Shown: positions 46,045-58,473, numbered from the stretch's first letter. The stretch: 64,000 nucleotides of DNA from Hofstenia miamia (GCA_004352715.1 SCFE01000004.1:4082846-4146845); one strand, 5' to 3'. A program made the numbers and translations. Notes: generated from the sequence alone by a model not told the origin.

Positions 46045-46447
46045 CACAAATAAAAAAATTGCCAAAAATTATAACAATTATAATAAATCAGCAGATGATT
46101 AATAATGGCACATGTTGCAGTGACAGAGTCATACTATCTAAAGAAGCATTGAAAATTAAAATGCGCAATGAATATTTTAGAAATCATGGAAATCATAATA
46201 ATACAATGTACGTCATCAGAATGACGTAAGAAGTCTTGACATGTTCTCTGACGTCATTAGTATAGTTGCCATGGTAACAGTTTGTTTATAAACTAGAGTC
46301 CGTTGATCGACAATAACGCCGGAAATATGACAGAAATTACTCATGTATGATTCAAAGTGAGACTAAAATGACTATGTTGTACACTGGCAAAATGGTGATA
46401 TAAATACTGTAAAAAAAACGGATGTAATTTTTGACATTAGTGAGCTT

Positions 46448-46855
46448 TTGGGCCACCGTGTTATTTGGGGGAAAGGTTGGAAAGGAGTTGTTGTTAATAA
46501 TCCAGATGTTTCTAATGATACCAATGAACAAAATATAAATGAGTATATCAATGATGTGTATGAATTAATTCATATATCAGAAAACAATTCTATTGTTGCA
46601 ACGCAAACTGATAAGAAACATGATAAAGAAACAAGAATGGCGACTAGAAGACATCCAGCATGGTCTCCTCCTCGAGCTCAAAGATCAAGACTCGATTGTA
46701 GAAATAGCCATTATCCTGGTTGTGTGGTCTGTAGTGAACGTTTTTGTGGCAAAAGATTCCGAAATTTGACCAAATACTGCTGCGAAACCTGTCCAGATGC
46801 ACCAGCTCTCCATCCAGTAAATTGTTTCAAGATTTACCATACGAAAATTGATTAG
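46448..46855 (+). pseudogene. C-terminal fragment of a piggyBac-like transposase
   Basis: The frame ends with a Cys-rich finger, CVVCSERFCGKRFRNLTKYC then CETCPDAPALHPVNCFKIYHT. This is the arrangement (CxxC ... CxxC ... L-x-P-x-x-CFxxYHT) at the C-terminus of piggyBac transposases. The N-terminal part (VIWGKGWKGVVVNNPDV) is not recognised and no DDD core is present. Only a fragment remains, 130 bp to the right of the SGNH TIR element. Confidence 0.5.
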
Positions 46856-46987
46856 ATTTGTTTTTATATCTTTTTTCAAATGAATTTTACAAGTGTTGTT
46901 TTCAACTGAAAAATTATAGATGAAATTACTAATTACTTACTACATATTATTTGTTATTTTTGCACAGTAACGGGTTTGTTTTAGAAT

Positions 46988-48298
46988 ATGCCAAGAAAAA
47001 GAAATATGTTTAGAGGCTGTTAAAGACAATTTGTTCAGAAAGAGCTTAAAAGATTTGAAGTTTCTCAAAACCCTACTTCTAACTTCAGTGGATATAGTTT
47101 AGTGAATAAACACGTTATAATTGCTCAACTAACTTTAAACCATCAGCATACTTGCAGTTCAGAACCAGTGGTTGATATGAATGATCGTGGTCTAAACACA
47201 TTATATACTATAAGTTGCCAAAGATGTGATTATGAGTTCAAGTTTAACACCAGTGAGGAAATTCAATCAGAATCCAAAGGAAGATTGCAATCAGATGTAA
47301 ATCTCCGTTTAATTTATTCTTGGTTGTCTATTGGATGTGGTCGTAGTGAAGCCGAAACATTTTCTAGAATAATGGGCATGCCTTCACCAGTAAATAAAAA
47401 ATGTTGGAGTGATTCTGTTTTCAAACTTGCTGTTGCTGCTGAATATGTTGCAAATATTTCAATGAAAAATGCTGGTGATCTACAAGAAGAAAAGCATATT
47501 GCAGTATCTTATGATGGAACATGGATGAAGCGAGGTCATCAGTCATTATATTCATTATTTCTGCAGAGACTGGTAAAGTTCTGGACTATAATGTATCATC
47601 TAAATACTGTAACACATGTACTAAGATGCAAAAATCGCATGATTGCGATAAAAATTACTCTGGTAGCAGTGGTTCAATGGAATCCCACATTGCAGTTACT
47701 TTATTTAGCCGATCATTAGCTATGCACGACAAAATCTATGCACAAATAATATCAGATGGCGATAGTTCTGTGATTAAAACATTACATTCACCTAATCCCT
47801 ACAGTGAAGATAGCATTGTTATTGAAAAAATGGAATGCATCAACCACGTTGCAAAAAGACTATACTCTGGTCTTGATAAATTGCGAAAGCTACAGTCAAT
47901 GGGAGGTGCAGGAAAACTCACTCTAAATAGATGTCAGCAGTTTTCATCATATTACCGGCATGCCATAGTTTCAAACATTGCAAACATTGATGTGCAATCG
48001 TTAACAAGTGATGAAGAAAAGGAATTCGTAGAAAAAATTGCTAAAGAAATTAAGGCTACATTATTCGAAATTTGATGATGAAGAAGATTCACATAAGTTT
48101 TGCCCTCATGGTAAATGGTGTAAATTTAAAAATCAGGATCCGTTTAATTCAAATTACTTTATTTCTCATCAACAGCACGCAATTCTGCTACCTTTATATG
48201 AACGATTAACTGATGTTAATTTGCTTCAGCGCTGTGTTCAAAATATTACATTTCTATTAATGCAAATGGCAAGAAACAATATAATTATTGCAGGTTAA
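46988..48298 (+). pseudogene. Mutator-like (MULE-type) transposase pseudogene
   Basis: Starting MPRKRNMFRG, the coding resemblance runs across three frames. It contains ISCQRCDYEF (CxxC), the block AVSYDGTWMKRGHQS (47500-47550), then SAETGKVLDYNVSSKYCNTC, HDCDKNYSGSSGSMESH, IISDGDSSVIK, KMECINHVAKRLYSGLDKLR, and finally FCPHGKWCKFKNQD and LLPLYERLTDVNLLQRC. This DGTW / CxxC / NYxGSSGxME / GDSS / ECxxHVxKR order is that of a widespread animal Mutator-like transposase family. A TAA soon after the start and frameshifts near 47555 and 48060 make it non-functional. Confidence 0.7.
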
Positions 48299-48789
48299 CA
48301 GGGGCGCAACCCCCGAACCGCCCAGCACTGGATATTCGAAATCAGCATACTTGAATTATATAAATACACGTATTTTATTAAGATAACAAAAAAGGTTTTC
48401 AATGCAGACCAGTGTGATTGATTATTCTGAAATTTTTTGTTAAAAGAAGTATCTATAAATTTGACAAAGTTATGAGCATTTTAAAATATTGCTTTAGAGC
48501 GAAAACAATCTATCCACCATTTTTAAAACTTTATTTTGTACGTAATTTGAGATACTGATAAGAAATTTTGCACGGCTGTAGCAACGGTGTTCTTAGACAA
48601 ATTTAAAGAATGGACTTTATTACTTGTAATTCAGCGCAACCACGCAAATTTTCCACCCACTGTATTCCTGTTAGGCCGCGGCATGACTAAGTGATTGGTA
48701 GCAAGAAAAACTACTTACACACGTCACATCGCTAATTATCTCGGTGGTTAGACGTGCGATTTTATCAGAATGTGAGAGATCACGCGTGA
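48299..48789. other. non-coding, nothing recognised
   Basis: A short AT-rich stretch between the Mutator-like pseudogene and a LINE fragment, with no supported feature. Confidence 0.5.
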
Positions 48790-49320
48790 TCAATCACATA
48801 GTCTAACCGTGGCCTTACTGAAACTCCATTTCGTGGATTGGAAAAATACATAGCTTTTAATACTATTGAGCATGAAAAGTTACCCAGAATTTCACAAATA
48901 CCAAAATGCTTTCCTATGATAGACTGGTACAAAAAAAGCTTTCTAACAAAAATTAAAAGCATATCAGATATTAAGATGAAATCTCGTGGAGTTCTTGATG
49001 GTACTATTGGAGGACCTGCATTATTTCCATTGTTAAATGATTTGAGCAATTGCCTTCAAAATAACTTCTATATAAAATTTGCTGATGATTTAACAATTAC
49101 AGCTTTTAGTGAAGCTCAAAGAGAAGTTGATTATGTACTAAAGCATTAAGAAGTACGGCAAACTATTAATGTTGAAAAATGCAGTGAATTTGCATTAAAT
49201 ATTACATATACCGCAAAGAACTCACATAAATAAAAAAATAGAAAATGAAGAAATTCGAAGATTAGAAGCAATAGATTTACTAGGAATTCATATTGATAAA
49301 AAATGAATTTTCAAAGTGAA
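48790..49320 (+). pseudogene. LINE reverse-transcriptase fragment
   Basis: It includes YIAFNTIEHEKLPRISQIPK (the AFDxxxH block with Asp changed to Asn), IDWYKKSFLTKIKSISDIK, GVLDGTIGGPALFPLLNDLS (the GxxQGxxxGPxLF block) and FYIKFADDLTITAFSE with the catalytic ADD, then IDLLGIHIDKK in the next frame. This is a non-LTR RT palm region with substitutions and frameshifts. It is on the opposite strand from the 39-40.6-kb LINE fragment and distinct from it. Confidence 0.75.
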
Positions 49321-49376
49321 ATTCGCAAGCGAATTATTAATGGCAACAAATCGGTCATTTAATTCCAGAGTTGAAA

Positions 49377-51308
49377 ATGAGTTCTTCTAGATGTTGCAGA
49401 TATGAACCGAATGTCTTTTGTTACATCTGTGGACAGTATATGATGGCACAACAAAAGATGAATATTACAGACTTTGTCAAGAGGGCGTACACAAAGCATA
49501 CTTCGATATGAAACTTGGTGACCAAGACAAGTCTTGGGCCCACATATGGTGCGCAAAACCTGTGTAGAAAGTCTCCGCGGTTGGACCAACGGCAAGCTGA
49601 AGTTTGCTGTACCAATGGTGTGGAGAGAACCCAAGAATCATTTTGATGACTGCTACTTCTGTCTCAATGACATGACGGGGTTTAACAAGCACAAGAAAGC
49701 AAATTGGCAGTATCCGAGCCTGGATTCTGCTNAGTATATGATGGCACAACAAAAGAGGAATATTACAGACTTTGTCAAGAGGGCGTACAAAGCATACTTT
49801 GATATGAAACTTGGTGACCAAGACAAGTCTTGGGCCCCACATATGGTGTGCAAAACCTGTGTAGAAAGTCTCTGCGGTTGGACCAACCGTAAGCTGAAGT
49901 TGAAGTTTGCTGTACCAATGGTGTGGAGAGAGCCCAAGAATCATTTTGATGACTGCTACTTCTGTCTCAATGACATGACGGGGTTTAACAAGCACAAGAA
50001 AGCAAATTGGCAGTATCCGAGCCTGGATTCTGCTATCCGTCCTGTTGCACACTCTGAGGATCTACCTGTGCCTGTTTTCACCAGTTTCCCTGAAATCGAT
50101 GAAACCGAAGAGATTCCAGCTGATCTTTCAATATCAAGTGATGATAGCTGTAGCGACTATAAACAACCCTCAAATGGCCCTCAGCTTTTCAATCAATCTG
50201 AACTTAATGACCTAGTGCGAGACCTTTGTTTGTCAAAGGAGCAGTCTGAAGTTCTTGCATCACTACTCCAAGAGAAAAACATTCTTGATTCTGGCACTAA
50301 AGTAACATACTATAGGACAAGGGAAGGCAGCTTGCTTCGTTTCTTTTCTAAAGAAGACGACCTGGTCTTTTGTAATGACGTTTCTGCACTTCTTAACTGC
50401 ATGGGGATCTCATCATATGACCCAGCAGATTGGCATCTCTTCATAGATAGCTTGAAAGCAAGTCTAAAAATTGTACTTATACACAATGGCAATAAGTTTG
50501 CTCCTGTACCAGTTGGTCATTCTACCAAGATGAAAGAAGAGTATGATGCTATCAAATTTGTGCTTGAAAAGATGAATTACAACACTCATAAATGGCTGAT
50601 TTGTGTGGACTTGAAAATGGTCAATTTTCTGCTTGGTCAGCAATGTGGGTACACAAAGTATCCCTGCTTTCTTTGTTTGTGGGATAGCAGAACAAGAATC
50701 CAGCACTGGATAAGGAATAACTGGCCAGAATGAGAAAGTCTCAAAGTTGGCAAAGCCAATGTCATCAATGAGCCTTTGGTACCCAGGGATAGAATCATCT
50801 TCCTTCCATTGCTAATGAAGCAGTTTGTTAAGGCATTGAACAAGGATGGGGAGTGCTTCAAGTACATATGAAGGCAATTTCCTGGTCTTTCCATTGAAAA
50901 AACTAAAGGTGGCATCTTTGATGGACCTCAGATTCAAATGCTCATGAGGGATTCTGACTTCACTAATAATATGAACATGGTTGAGTCAAATGCTTGGGTG
51001 TCCTTCACAGATGTAGTGACAAACTTTTTGGGAAATCACAAAGCTAACAATTACAAGCAATTGGTCCATAAGATGCTTACTGCATACGGAAAACTAGGGG
51101 AAATATGAGCATTAAAGTTCATTTCTTGTTTAGCCACCTTGACAAATTTCCAGGTAATCTTGGTGATTACAGTGAGGAGCAGGGAGAGAGATTCCATCAA
51201 GACATCAAAACAATGGAAGAGAGGTATCAAGGCAAATGGGATGAGCACATGATGACAGACTACTGCTGGAACCTTTTGAGAGTCTGCCCAAAAGTTGCTC
51301 ACAAGTGA
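49377..51308 (+). pseudogene. uncharacterised transposon-associated family (FCYICGQY / WREPxNHxxDCYFC / DEQGERFHQD type)
   Basis: From ATG at 49377 it reads VFCYICGQYMMAQQKMNITD, GDQDKSWAPHMVCKTCVESL, VPMVWREPKNHFDDCYFC, DPADWHLFIDSLKASLKIVL, WLICVDLKMVNFLLGQQCGY, YPCFLCLWDSRTRIQHW and finally EEQGERFHQDIKTMEERYQG. I recognise this as a large multi-copy family in arthropods, cnidarians and others that is usually annotated as uncharacterised and probably transposon-derived. Zn-binding Cys pairs are present near the N-terminus. An assembly duplication at 49732, a TGA at 50731-50733, another near 50868 and a frameshift near 51100 break it. Homology nevertheless extends nearly end to end. Confidence 0.7.
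49435..50035. other. ~300-bp sequence duplicated at single-N join (49732)
   Basis: 49435-49731 is repeated at 49733-50035 with small indels (extra bases in GTACACAAAGC, one C in the GGGCCC run, a 6-bp AAGTTG insertion). This is probably an unmerged overlap of two alleles, which breaks the frame of the pseudogene artificially. Confidence 0.82.
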
Positions 51309-53205
51309 AAATCATATAACATCAATTTTTGTTTTGTGAATAAAATATTGTTTTGTGTGTTCATTGTAACTAAGCATCTATTGTATAATGCTTTGCATTC
51401 ATTTATGATATATAACTGATTATGTAAATGTTTTTTTTCACTTGGAGAATTAAAATTCAGCAAATTTTTAGCAAATTTTTTGTATACCCTTGAAATCTAT
51501 GAAAAGTGTTCAGTTATAGGATAAATGAAATGATGTTATATCTAACTTAACTTGTTGGATTGAGATTTTACACTGTCTTTGTGGTTTAAGATTATCATAA
51601 AAATCAATATCTGACATTTATGCACTATTTAGCCGTTTTTTGTATATTTAGCTATGGTTGTGAATGGGTGATTTCAGACAAACGACCCCCTGTGATATCT
51701 CAAAAACTAGAGCTAATTTGAAAAAACAAATGTCAGATTCGGATTCAAAGCCCTTAAAATCCCCAGAAACCAGTCTTACTTTGCCTGCCAAAAATATATT
51801 GTTGACCAGTGTTATTAGTAATTGTTAAATTTAAGAACAAGTGTAAATTTGATTATGTGTTTAAAATTGAATGAAGCAAAAAATGTGAATTAACCTGTCC
51901 AAAAAACATAATCAAGTATGTAGTAAATAACTTTGAAATACAAAAATTAAGTTATCTTAAGTTAAACCCTGTTATTCTTAAGTCTTGTTTAGCTTACAAA
52001 CATCTATAAATGGTTAATTTTGAGAAGAACATTTCAATAAGTGATATACTAGATAAATTTGACAAGGAAATTAGTTTGATTGGTCCAGGAGAGAGTTGCT
52101 TAACAAGCCTATTTGAATATTTATTTGGAAGTTGCCAATGTTGTCATACAAGTTCTACAATATCTTCAGGAGAAAAATCAACAATCTCAGAAATATTTTG
52201 CCTATCTCAGATCATTTTTTTTCTAACCCAAAATTTTACAAGTTCACAAAACACATTACTACCAAAGTGGAATTGATATGCTATACTACTTGTTACTCTC
52301 AACACTCAGATATTCTGTCATAGAACGACCTTTGTGCTATTACAATTCTACAGTAAGCTCAGGCTCTCACTCAGCCAGATATCATGGAGCTGATCAATTA
52401 AAATAGCCCAGTTGTGGATAGGGGGCATGTGGTGTCACTCCACATCAGCAGTGAAAAAACATTTCCACTTTATTCTTACGAAATTTGTAATTAACAATTG
52501 TACATTAATTCAATTGCATAATTTTTGAATTTCCCTCACTTAGGTGTCATGTCATATTTGACAAAACGTGCTATTTTAAATATTTGAATCTTCTGTTGCA
52601 GTTCTGGTGATACCAAAGGTAATGAGAGGAACCTGTCTTTTGTTTTTGCTATATGGTATGATCTTGTTAGTTTTTGTTTACAAATTACCTGTTTTATTAC
52701 TTATAAATATGCTATGATTGTAATATTCCATTCAATACAGTTTAGTTTACTCTGTTTTCTTGACTTGTACATTTTATCTAAAATGCTTTTCTAAATTTCT
52801 CAAATGCCTGACCTGGGCACTTTGCATTGCCACAACTCTCCAAGTTTATTCCATCAGCACTTTGACAGGTATACAGATAGGGCCTTTCACACTTGCTCTT
52901 CATGTTGTTATTTATTTAATTTAATGCTGCCACCTAAATTGCACAAGTTAAGGAAGCAATGAGTGTAGGTTTATTTTACTTGCACATAGGTTACACATGC
53001 ACCTAAGAACCTTTAGGTTTTCTCTCTCTCTCTCTTTTAAATTAGGGCTCTCATCCAATATTTTAATGCTTAAGGTGTATGTTCACCCCATTATTGACGG
53101 ATTTCAGTTGATTATAATACTGCAACATGGGCAAATCATGCTGTGATGACACCAGATTTCATGCCAATGCCACATTATTATGAGGATGAATGAGGTATCA
53201 ACAAG
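51309..53205. other. non-coding; first copy of a ~230-bp direct repeat
   Basis: AT-rich with no supported gene. 51925-52160 (AAATAACTTTGAAATACAAA, TATAAATGGTTAATTTTGAG, GGAGAGAGTTGCTTAACAAG) is a copy of 53205-53440. A (CT)n tract lies at ~53021-53034. The 88-codon frame at 52010 lies within the repeat and is interrupted in the second copy, so I do not call it a gene. Confidence 0.5.
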
Positions 53206-53440
53206 AGTAAATAACTTTGAAATTCAAAAATTTAATTATCCTAAGTTAAACCCTGTGATTCTCAAGTCTTGTTTAGCTCACCAACATCTATAAATGGTTA
53301 ATTTTGAGAAGAACATTTCAATAAGTGATATACTAGGTAAATTTGACCAAGGAAATTGGTTTGATTAGTCCAGGAGAGAGTTGCTTAACAAGCCTATTTG
53401 ATTATTAATTCAAAAGTTTCCAATGTTGTCATACACATTC
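53205..53440. repeat. second copy of the ~230-bp direct repeat
   Basis: It matches 51925-52160 with scattered substitutions, about 1.28 kb apart and in the same orientation. No terminal motifs were recognised. Confidence 0.75.
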
Positions 53441-54139
53441 AATTCTTCACAATAGCTATGCCTGATATTGCAGGGAATATGGATTCGGTCACTGCTATTG
53501 TTATGCAATGAAAAATACTTGTAATTTCTTAAAAAAGAGTACTTTATTACAACATATTTCAGCATTTATGTTTTGATTAAAAAATAAATTCTATAATTAG
53601 TTTTCATCAGCCATACTGTAATAATAAAAATAGTTCTTTGTACATACATGTATATTAAAATATATTTTACAATTATATAATCAATGCAAATTTTACAATA
53701 TTCACCCACACAAACAACTTTGAAAAGTATTCTAAGTATTAGCAAAATAATTAATTTTTATTGATTGAATTACATTGTAAGCCATTTCAAAGGCAGCATT
53801 TTTTTACTGCAATTGTAAAATTGTAGTTGACAAATGACTGAAAATTCACTTAGCAGTGATTTAAATGAATCTATTTTGATGAGGATACTAATTGATAAAT
53901 TGCTTCTGCTTACTTATAATAATCATCTTTAAAATAATTTACTTCTGATTGATTCATCATTTTTCCTAAATGCACAAATTAGAATTATTAAATTTATTTT
54001 TCTCAAATATTTATAAATGCTTAAATTTTAATCAATTTTTTAAAATTTAGAAAGTTATTTTAAAGTTAAAATCTAAAATATTATAGAATTTTCTAGAATT
54101 TATGAAATAAATGGCTTTGTTTCTATTAAAATGTTAACC

Positions 54140-54900
54140 TTATCTTGAGAAAGCAAGGTTAATAAATATGTACATGAAATAATATTATCAATAAAAATTG
54201 ACATTAAATAGTAAGAAAGTAACTCAAACACAATAAATAATTAAAATTATTTTCTCTCATATATTTATAAATATCTAAATATTTATTAATTTTAAATTAA
54301 TAAAAAAGGTTACGTACTGTAATGTGGACTGAGAAATGCACAATGAATACATGGCAAAAGAAATGAGCAATTTGAAGTGAGAAATGCACAAAAATACATT
54401 GCAAAAGAAACAATGAATAATACATCCAATCAGAGCATTTAGAGATATTTTGAATGAAAAGTCACTGTCTATAAACTATAGAGGTAGAAATAGGCTGCAG
54501 ACTTAAGGAATTAATAAAGTGCTTATCACTGTGATGGAATTTAATAAATTTAATAAATATTACATGAAATAACATTATCAATAAATATAAACTTTAAATA
54601 ATTAGAAAATACCTCAAACACAATAAATGTTTAAAATTAGATTTTCTCCTATATTTATAAGTATCTAAGTCTTAATTATATATAAAAAGGTACTCACTGT
54701 AATGTGTACTGAAAAATGTACAATGAATATATGGCAAAAGAAGTGAGGAATAATGCAGCCAATCAGAGCATTTGGAAATATTTTGATTGAAAATTCACTG
54801 TGTATAAAGTATGGAGTGAGAAATATGTGGCAGACCTAAAAAATTAATACAGTGTTTATCACTGTGAGGGAATTTAATAATGTGTTTATTGCTGTGTGTT
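54140..54900. repeat. two tandem ~350-410-bp direct repeats
   Basis: Unit 1 (54150-54545) and unit 2 (54558-54890) share ACATGAAATAA(T/C)ATTATCAAT, CTCAAACACAATAAAT, ACTGTAATGTG(G/T)ACTGA, CAATCAGAGCATTT and ATTTTGA(A/T)TGAAAA in the same order. Unit 1 has an extra internal AAATGCACAATGAATA duplication. Confidence 0.75.
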
Positions 54901-57080
54901 GTAAAATTGAATGATCAGAGATTAGGGAATAAGGAAGCTAAAAATAACCACCATTATTGAAACAGCACATTCTGTTTGTTTTTCAAAAAATATAATTTTA
55001 TTCACTACAATGACTGTCCCACTATGAAAATCTATCCATTTAGTTAAATACAAGGTGACAAAGCTATGATAAATGAGAGGTTAAATGTTAAAAATTAGCA
55101 TTGCTAAATATTTTATCCAGAAGGGGACCTTATATGTTATGGTAGGAAAGCTCCATGACAGTCATTGTAGTCCCATCCTAACCCAAACTAACTTTGTGTA
55201 GAGAAGTTAATTAACACACAAACAATGAATAAAATATTTAGCTTTAACAAATTTTTTGATAATACATTATTAGTTAGTATAATAATTATCCTGTTTTTGT
55301 TGATGAATTGGGTGAGCATATTGCTGATAAACTATCCTCTTATAATTGTCTAACACATTATTGAGCTCACATGTTGTAATGCTCGGAATTATCATGGAGA
55401 ACTAGTGATTCAAAGGTATCATTCTTAAATTTCAGTTTTTGCATTGTAGAGTTTCTTTACAGAAAAGAATTAAGACAATATAAATTGAAAACTTTATGGT
55501 GTGAGTGTGCATAAACAATACGAAGATATACTTGAGAAATTGAGGAATAAATGGTATCAGCAAATTCAATGTAACTAACTTTAATCAATTCAAAAGGAAA
55601 TGACGCAAATTTCTATTCATTTGATATGGCTTTGCATTATAATGATTTTATGCCTTTGGAATGTGAGATCTGATTTAGGATCTACATAAATTACCTTATT
55701 ATGATCTGAATTAGGACTTATTTTGAGCAGGACGTAAATATATTACGATAATTTGTTAGTAAACTGTCCAATGTTCCGATTTTTCTGGTGGTGAAGTCGA
55801 CCATTATATTCATATTTTAGCATATTGAAGCCACCTCAATAAATAGGTTGACACTGGAGTTGGGTTAAATAAAAGTGAAAAGTTATGGAACTTTCGAAAT
55901 TTATATAGAATCAAAATGATAAATAGTTTACTCTCTTGTATTTTTCTGACAATCAGGGTTGTAATTGGGGCATTATAATCTCTTAGCTCACCTCTGCACC
56001 GCCCGCTCAGGGCCAAAATTCTATCTGCGTAAATATAATCGTGCATTTTAATCAAATTTTTTATCATTGTATAGGGAAGTAGGCTCTTACAAATCACATT
56101 CGCTACTACAGTAGAGGATAATTTTATTTTATGTCCAAAACAAAAACGTAAGTATCAAAATGCATGACAAAAATAATTTCAAATTTTATATTCAGTTCAT
56201 TTAATTTTTATGGGATGTGCAATTTATATAAATTATATACATTTGGTTGTTGCATATCCGACCTGTTTTTGGCGGTACAGCCCGGCCCATTTACAACTCT
56301 GCTGTCATTAGACTGCAACAATGAAATACTGTCACTGAAAAACTTTCATATTTGATTTTATAGTGCAATGCTTAACTATATCTGTTGACTTTATCATCTA
56401 TAGCAATCGACCCAAGATATTGACAGATTCCGATGAAAACAAAACAACTCTACACCTATTACCATTCAATTTAAAAACTAACGCATTAAAATTAAAAATT
56501 ACTGCATTCAAATTAAATCATAACGCAATCAATCTAAAATGCAAGCTATTCAAATTAATCATTAATGCATTCAAATTAAAACATAAGTCCTTCAATTTAT
56601 TATACATATCAGACTATGACTTTATTAAAACAATAAATTAAAAAAACAAATCAAACTATAAACTAATACAATTTTTACTTTATTCTCCATTCCGTAAATC
56701 ATCTAAAGTCATAAATTATGTGCATAGCCTCTGTAGATGCTGGAAAAAAATTGCATGAATATAGCCATCATGATTATCCTTAACACAATTTGAGCTATTA
56801 TTGAAAAATTTAAATTTAATCAGGAAACTCACAATTATTACTCAGGAAAATAAAGGAAAAACAGTAGTACCATATGGTAGCTATATATTCTTAATTTCCA
56901 AATTCGAATTTATTCCTAGAAGCCATTCTACAATATAATAATAAGCTTTTCGAACAAAATTTTAAAGCAACTCTAAAGTTTAAAAAAATAAGACCAAGCA
57001 AAGAGCATTTGCTGAATCCCTTTTAAAGCTTACATCAGATCATACAATTACCTATTACCAGGATGAAATAATTTAAATGT
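54901..57080. other. non-coding AT-rich, includes a minisatellite
   Basis: No supported gene. At ~56465-56600 about six ~24-bp units of TTCAAATTAAAxCATAACGCA are tandemly arranged. The plus-strand ORF over it is a repeat translation. Confidence 0.5.
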
Positions 57081-57368
57081 TTTGCAAAAGGCATTAGGGA
57101 AGATCAATTTGAGGCCAGTGCTACGCAATTACACTGCCAACTTCTAAGGGTCGAAATGTCATGCTCTGTCAAATCAAGGACCAAGAAGCCCAATGCAGTT
57201 AAGCAAGCCCAAATATTAGAAGATTCGCAAATTGATATGACTCTTATGAGCTATAAACAGAATCAAGGGAAAGATATTTCTAAACATTTAATCAGATATG
57301 CGATAACCCTATTCATGCATTTCGTTTTTTCAGCATGTACACTAAGCAAGAACTATGGCTGGAGATGA
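57081..57368 (+). pseudogene. unrecognised coding-like fragment
   Basis: A frame reading GIREDQFEASATQLHCQLLR, then VEMSCSVKSRTKKPNAVKQ and AQILEDSQIDM, has a protein-like composition and could be the start of a DNA-transposon protein with a zinc-finger N-terminus. No recognised motif is complete, and it runs into a (TA)n and the 1-kb gap. Confidence 0.25.
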
Positions 57369-57451
57369 TTTAGTGTATGGAGAATAATATACTTATTTCT
57401 CAATTTCATATTTGTAATATAGGCATAGTTTGATATATATATATATATATA

Positions 57452-58451
57452 NNNNNNNNNNNNNNNNNNNNNNNNNNNNNNNNNNNNNNNNNNNNNNNNN
57501 NNNNNNNNNNNNNNNNNNNNNNNNNNNNNNNNNNNNNNNNNNNNNNNNNNNNNNNNNNNNNNNNNNNNNNNNNNNNNNNNNNNNNNNNNNNNNNNNNNNN
57601 NNNNNNNNNNNNNNNNNNNNNNNNNNNNNNNNNNNNNNNNNNNNNNNNNNNNNNNNNNNNNNNNNNNNNNNNNNNNNNNNNNNNNNNNNNNNNNNNNNNN
57701 NNNNNNNNNNNNNNNNNNNNNNNNNNNNNNNNNNNNNNNNNNNNNNNNNNNNNNNNNNNNNNNNNNNNNNNNNNNNNNNNNNNNNNNNNNNNNNNNNNNN
57801 NNNNNNNNNNNNNNNNNNNNNNNNNNNNNNNNNNNNNNNNNNNNNNNNNNNNNNNNNNNNNNNNNNNNNNNNNNNNNNNNNNNNNNNNNNNNNNNNNNNN
57901 NNNNNNNNNNNNNNNNNNNNNNNNNNNNNNNNNNNNNNNNNNNNNNNNNNNNNNNNNNNNNNNNNNNNNNNNNNNNNNNNNNNNNNNNNNNNNNNNNNNN
58001 NNNNNNNNNNNNNNNNNNNNNNNNNNNNNNNNNNNNNNNNNNNNNNNNNNNNNNNNNNNNNNNNNNNNNNNNNNNNNNNNNNNNNNNNNNNNNNNNNNNN
58101 NNNNNNNNNNNNNNNNNNNNNNNNNNNNNNNNNNNNNNNNNNNNNNNNNNNNNNNNNNNNNNNNNNNNNNNNNNNNNNNNNNNNNNNNNNNNNNNNNNNN
58201 NNNNNNNNNNNNNNNNNNNNNNNNNNNNNNNNNNNNNNNNNNNNNNNNNNNNNNNNNNNNNNNNNNNNNNNNNNNNNNNNNNNNNNNNNNNNNNNNNNNN
58301 NNNNNNNNNNNNNNNNNNNNNNNNNNNNNNNNNNNNNNNNNNNNNNNNNNNNNNNNNNNNNNNNNNNNNNNNNNNNNNNNNNNNNNNNNNNNNNNNNNNN
58401 NNNNNNNNNNNNNNNNNNNNNNNNNNNNNNNNNNNNNNNNNNNNNNNNNNN
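57452..58451. other. assembly gap, 1000 Ns
   Basis: A 1000-N run of unknown true size next to a (TA)n tract. It cuts between unrecognised sequence and the Gypsy integrase 3' end. Confidence 0.99.
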
Positions 58452-58473
58452 TGGTTGATTCCGCTTCACTCGC

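Larger units (their letters stand above)
44485..46320 (+). mobile_element. 1.84-kb TIR element carrying an SGNH-hydrolase-like gene
   Basis: The left terminus (44485 onward) and the inverted right terminus (ending 46320) are identical for 40 bp from GGCGTTATTGTCGATCAACG and similar for ~115 bp (right arm ~46205-46320), including shared TGACGTCA and GACATGT words. Inside lies the intact three-exon SGNH-like gene (44781-45357) and a duplicated piece of its first exon (45858-45907). No transposase is visible. No clear target duplication could be matched at the boundaries. The superfamily is unassigned. Part of it could be a non-autonomous derivative of a larger element. Confidence 0.75.

Noticed and set aside
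49477-50052. 191-codon minus-strand ORF
   Set aside because: It is antisense to the transposon-associated pseudogene and spans the single-N assembly duplication.
52010-52276. 88-codon ORF MVNFEKNISISD...
   Set aside because: It lies in a direct repeat whose second copy (53.3 kb) breaks the frame; no family motif.
55810-56097. 95-codon minus-strand ORF
   Set aside because: No recognisable motif, AT-rich composition and no splice or start support; likely chance.
56216-56355. QPGP segment resembling a 2A-like (NPGP) or LINE motif
   Set aside because: The essential upstream residues of the 2A motif are absent and no RT sequence is adjacent.
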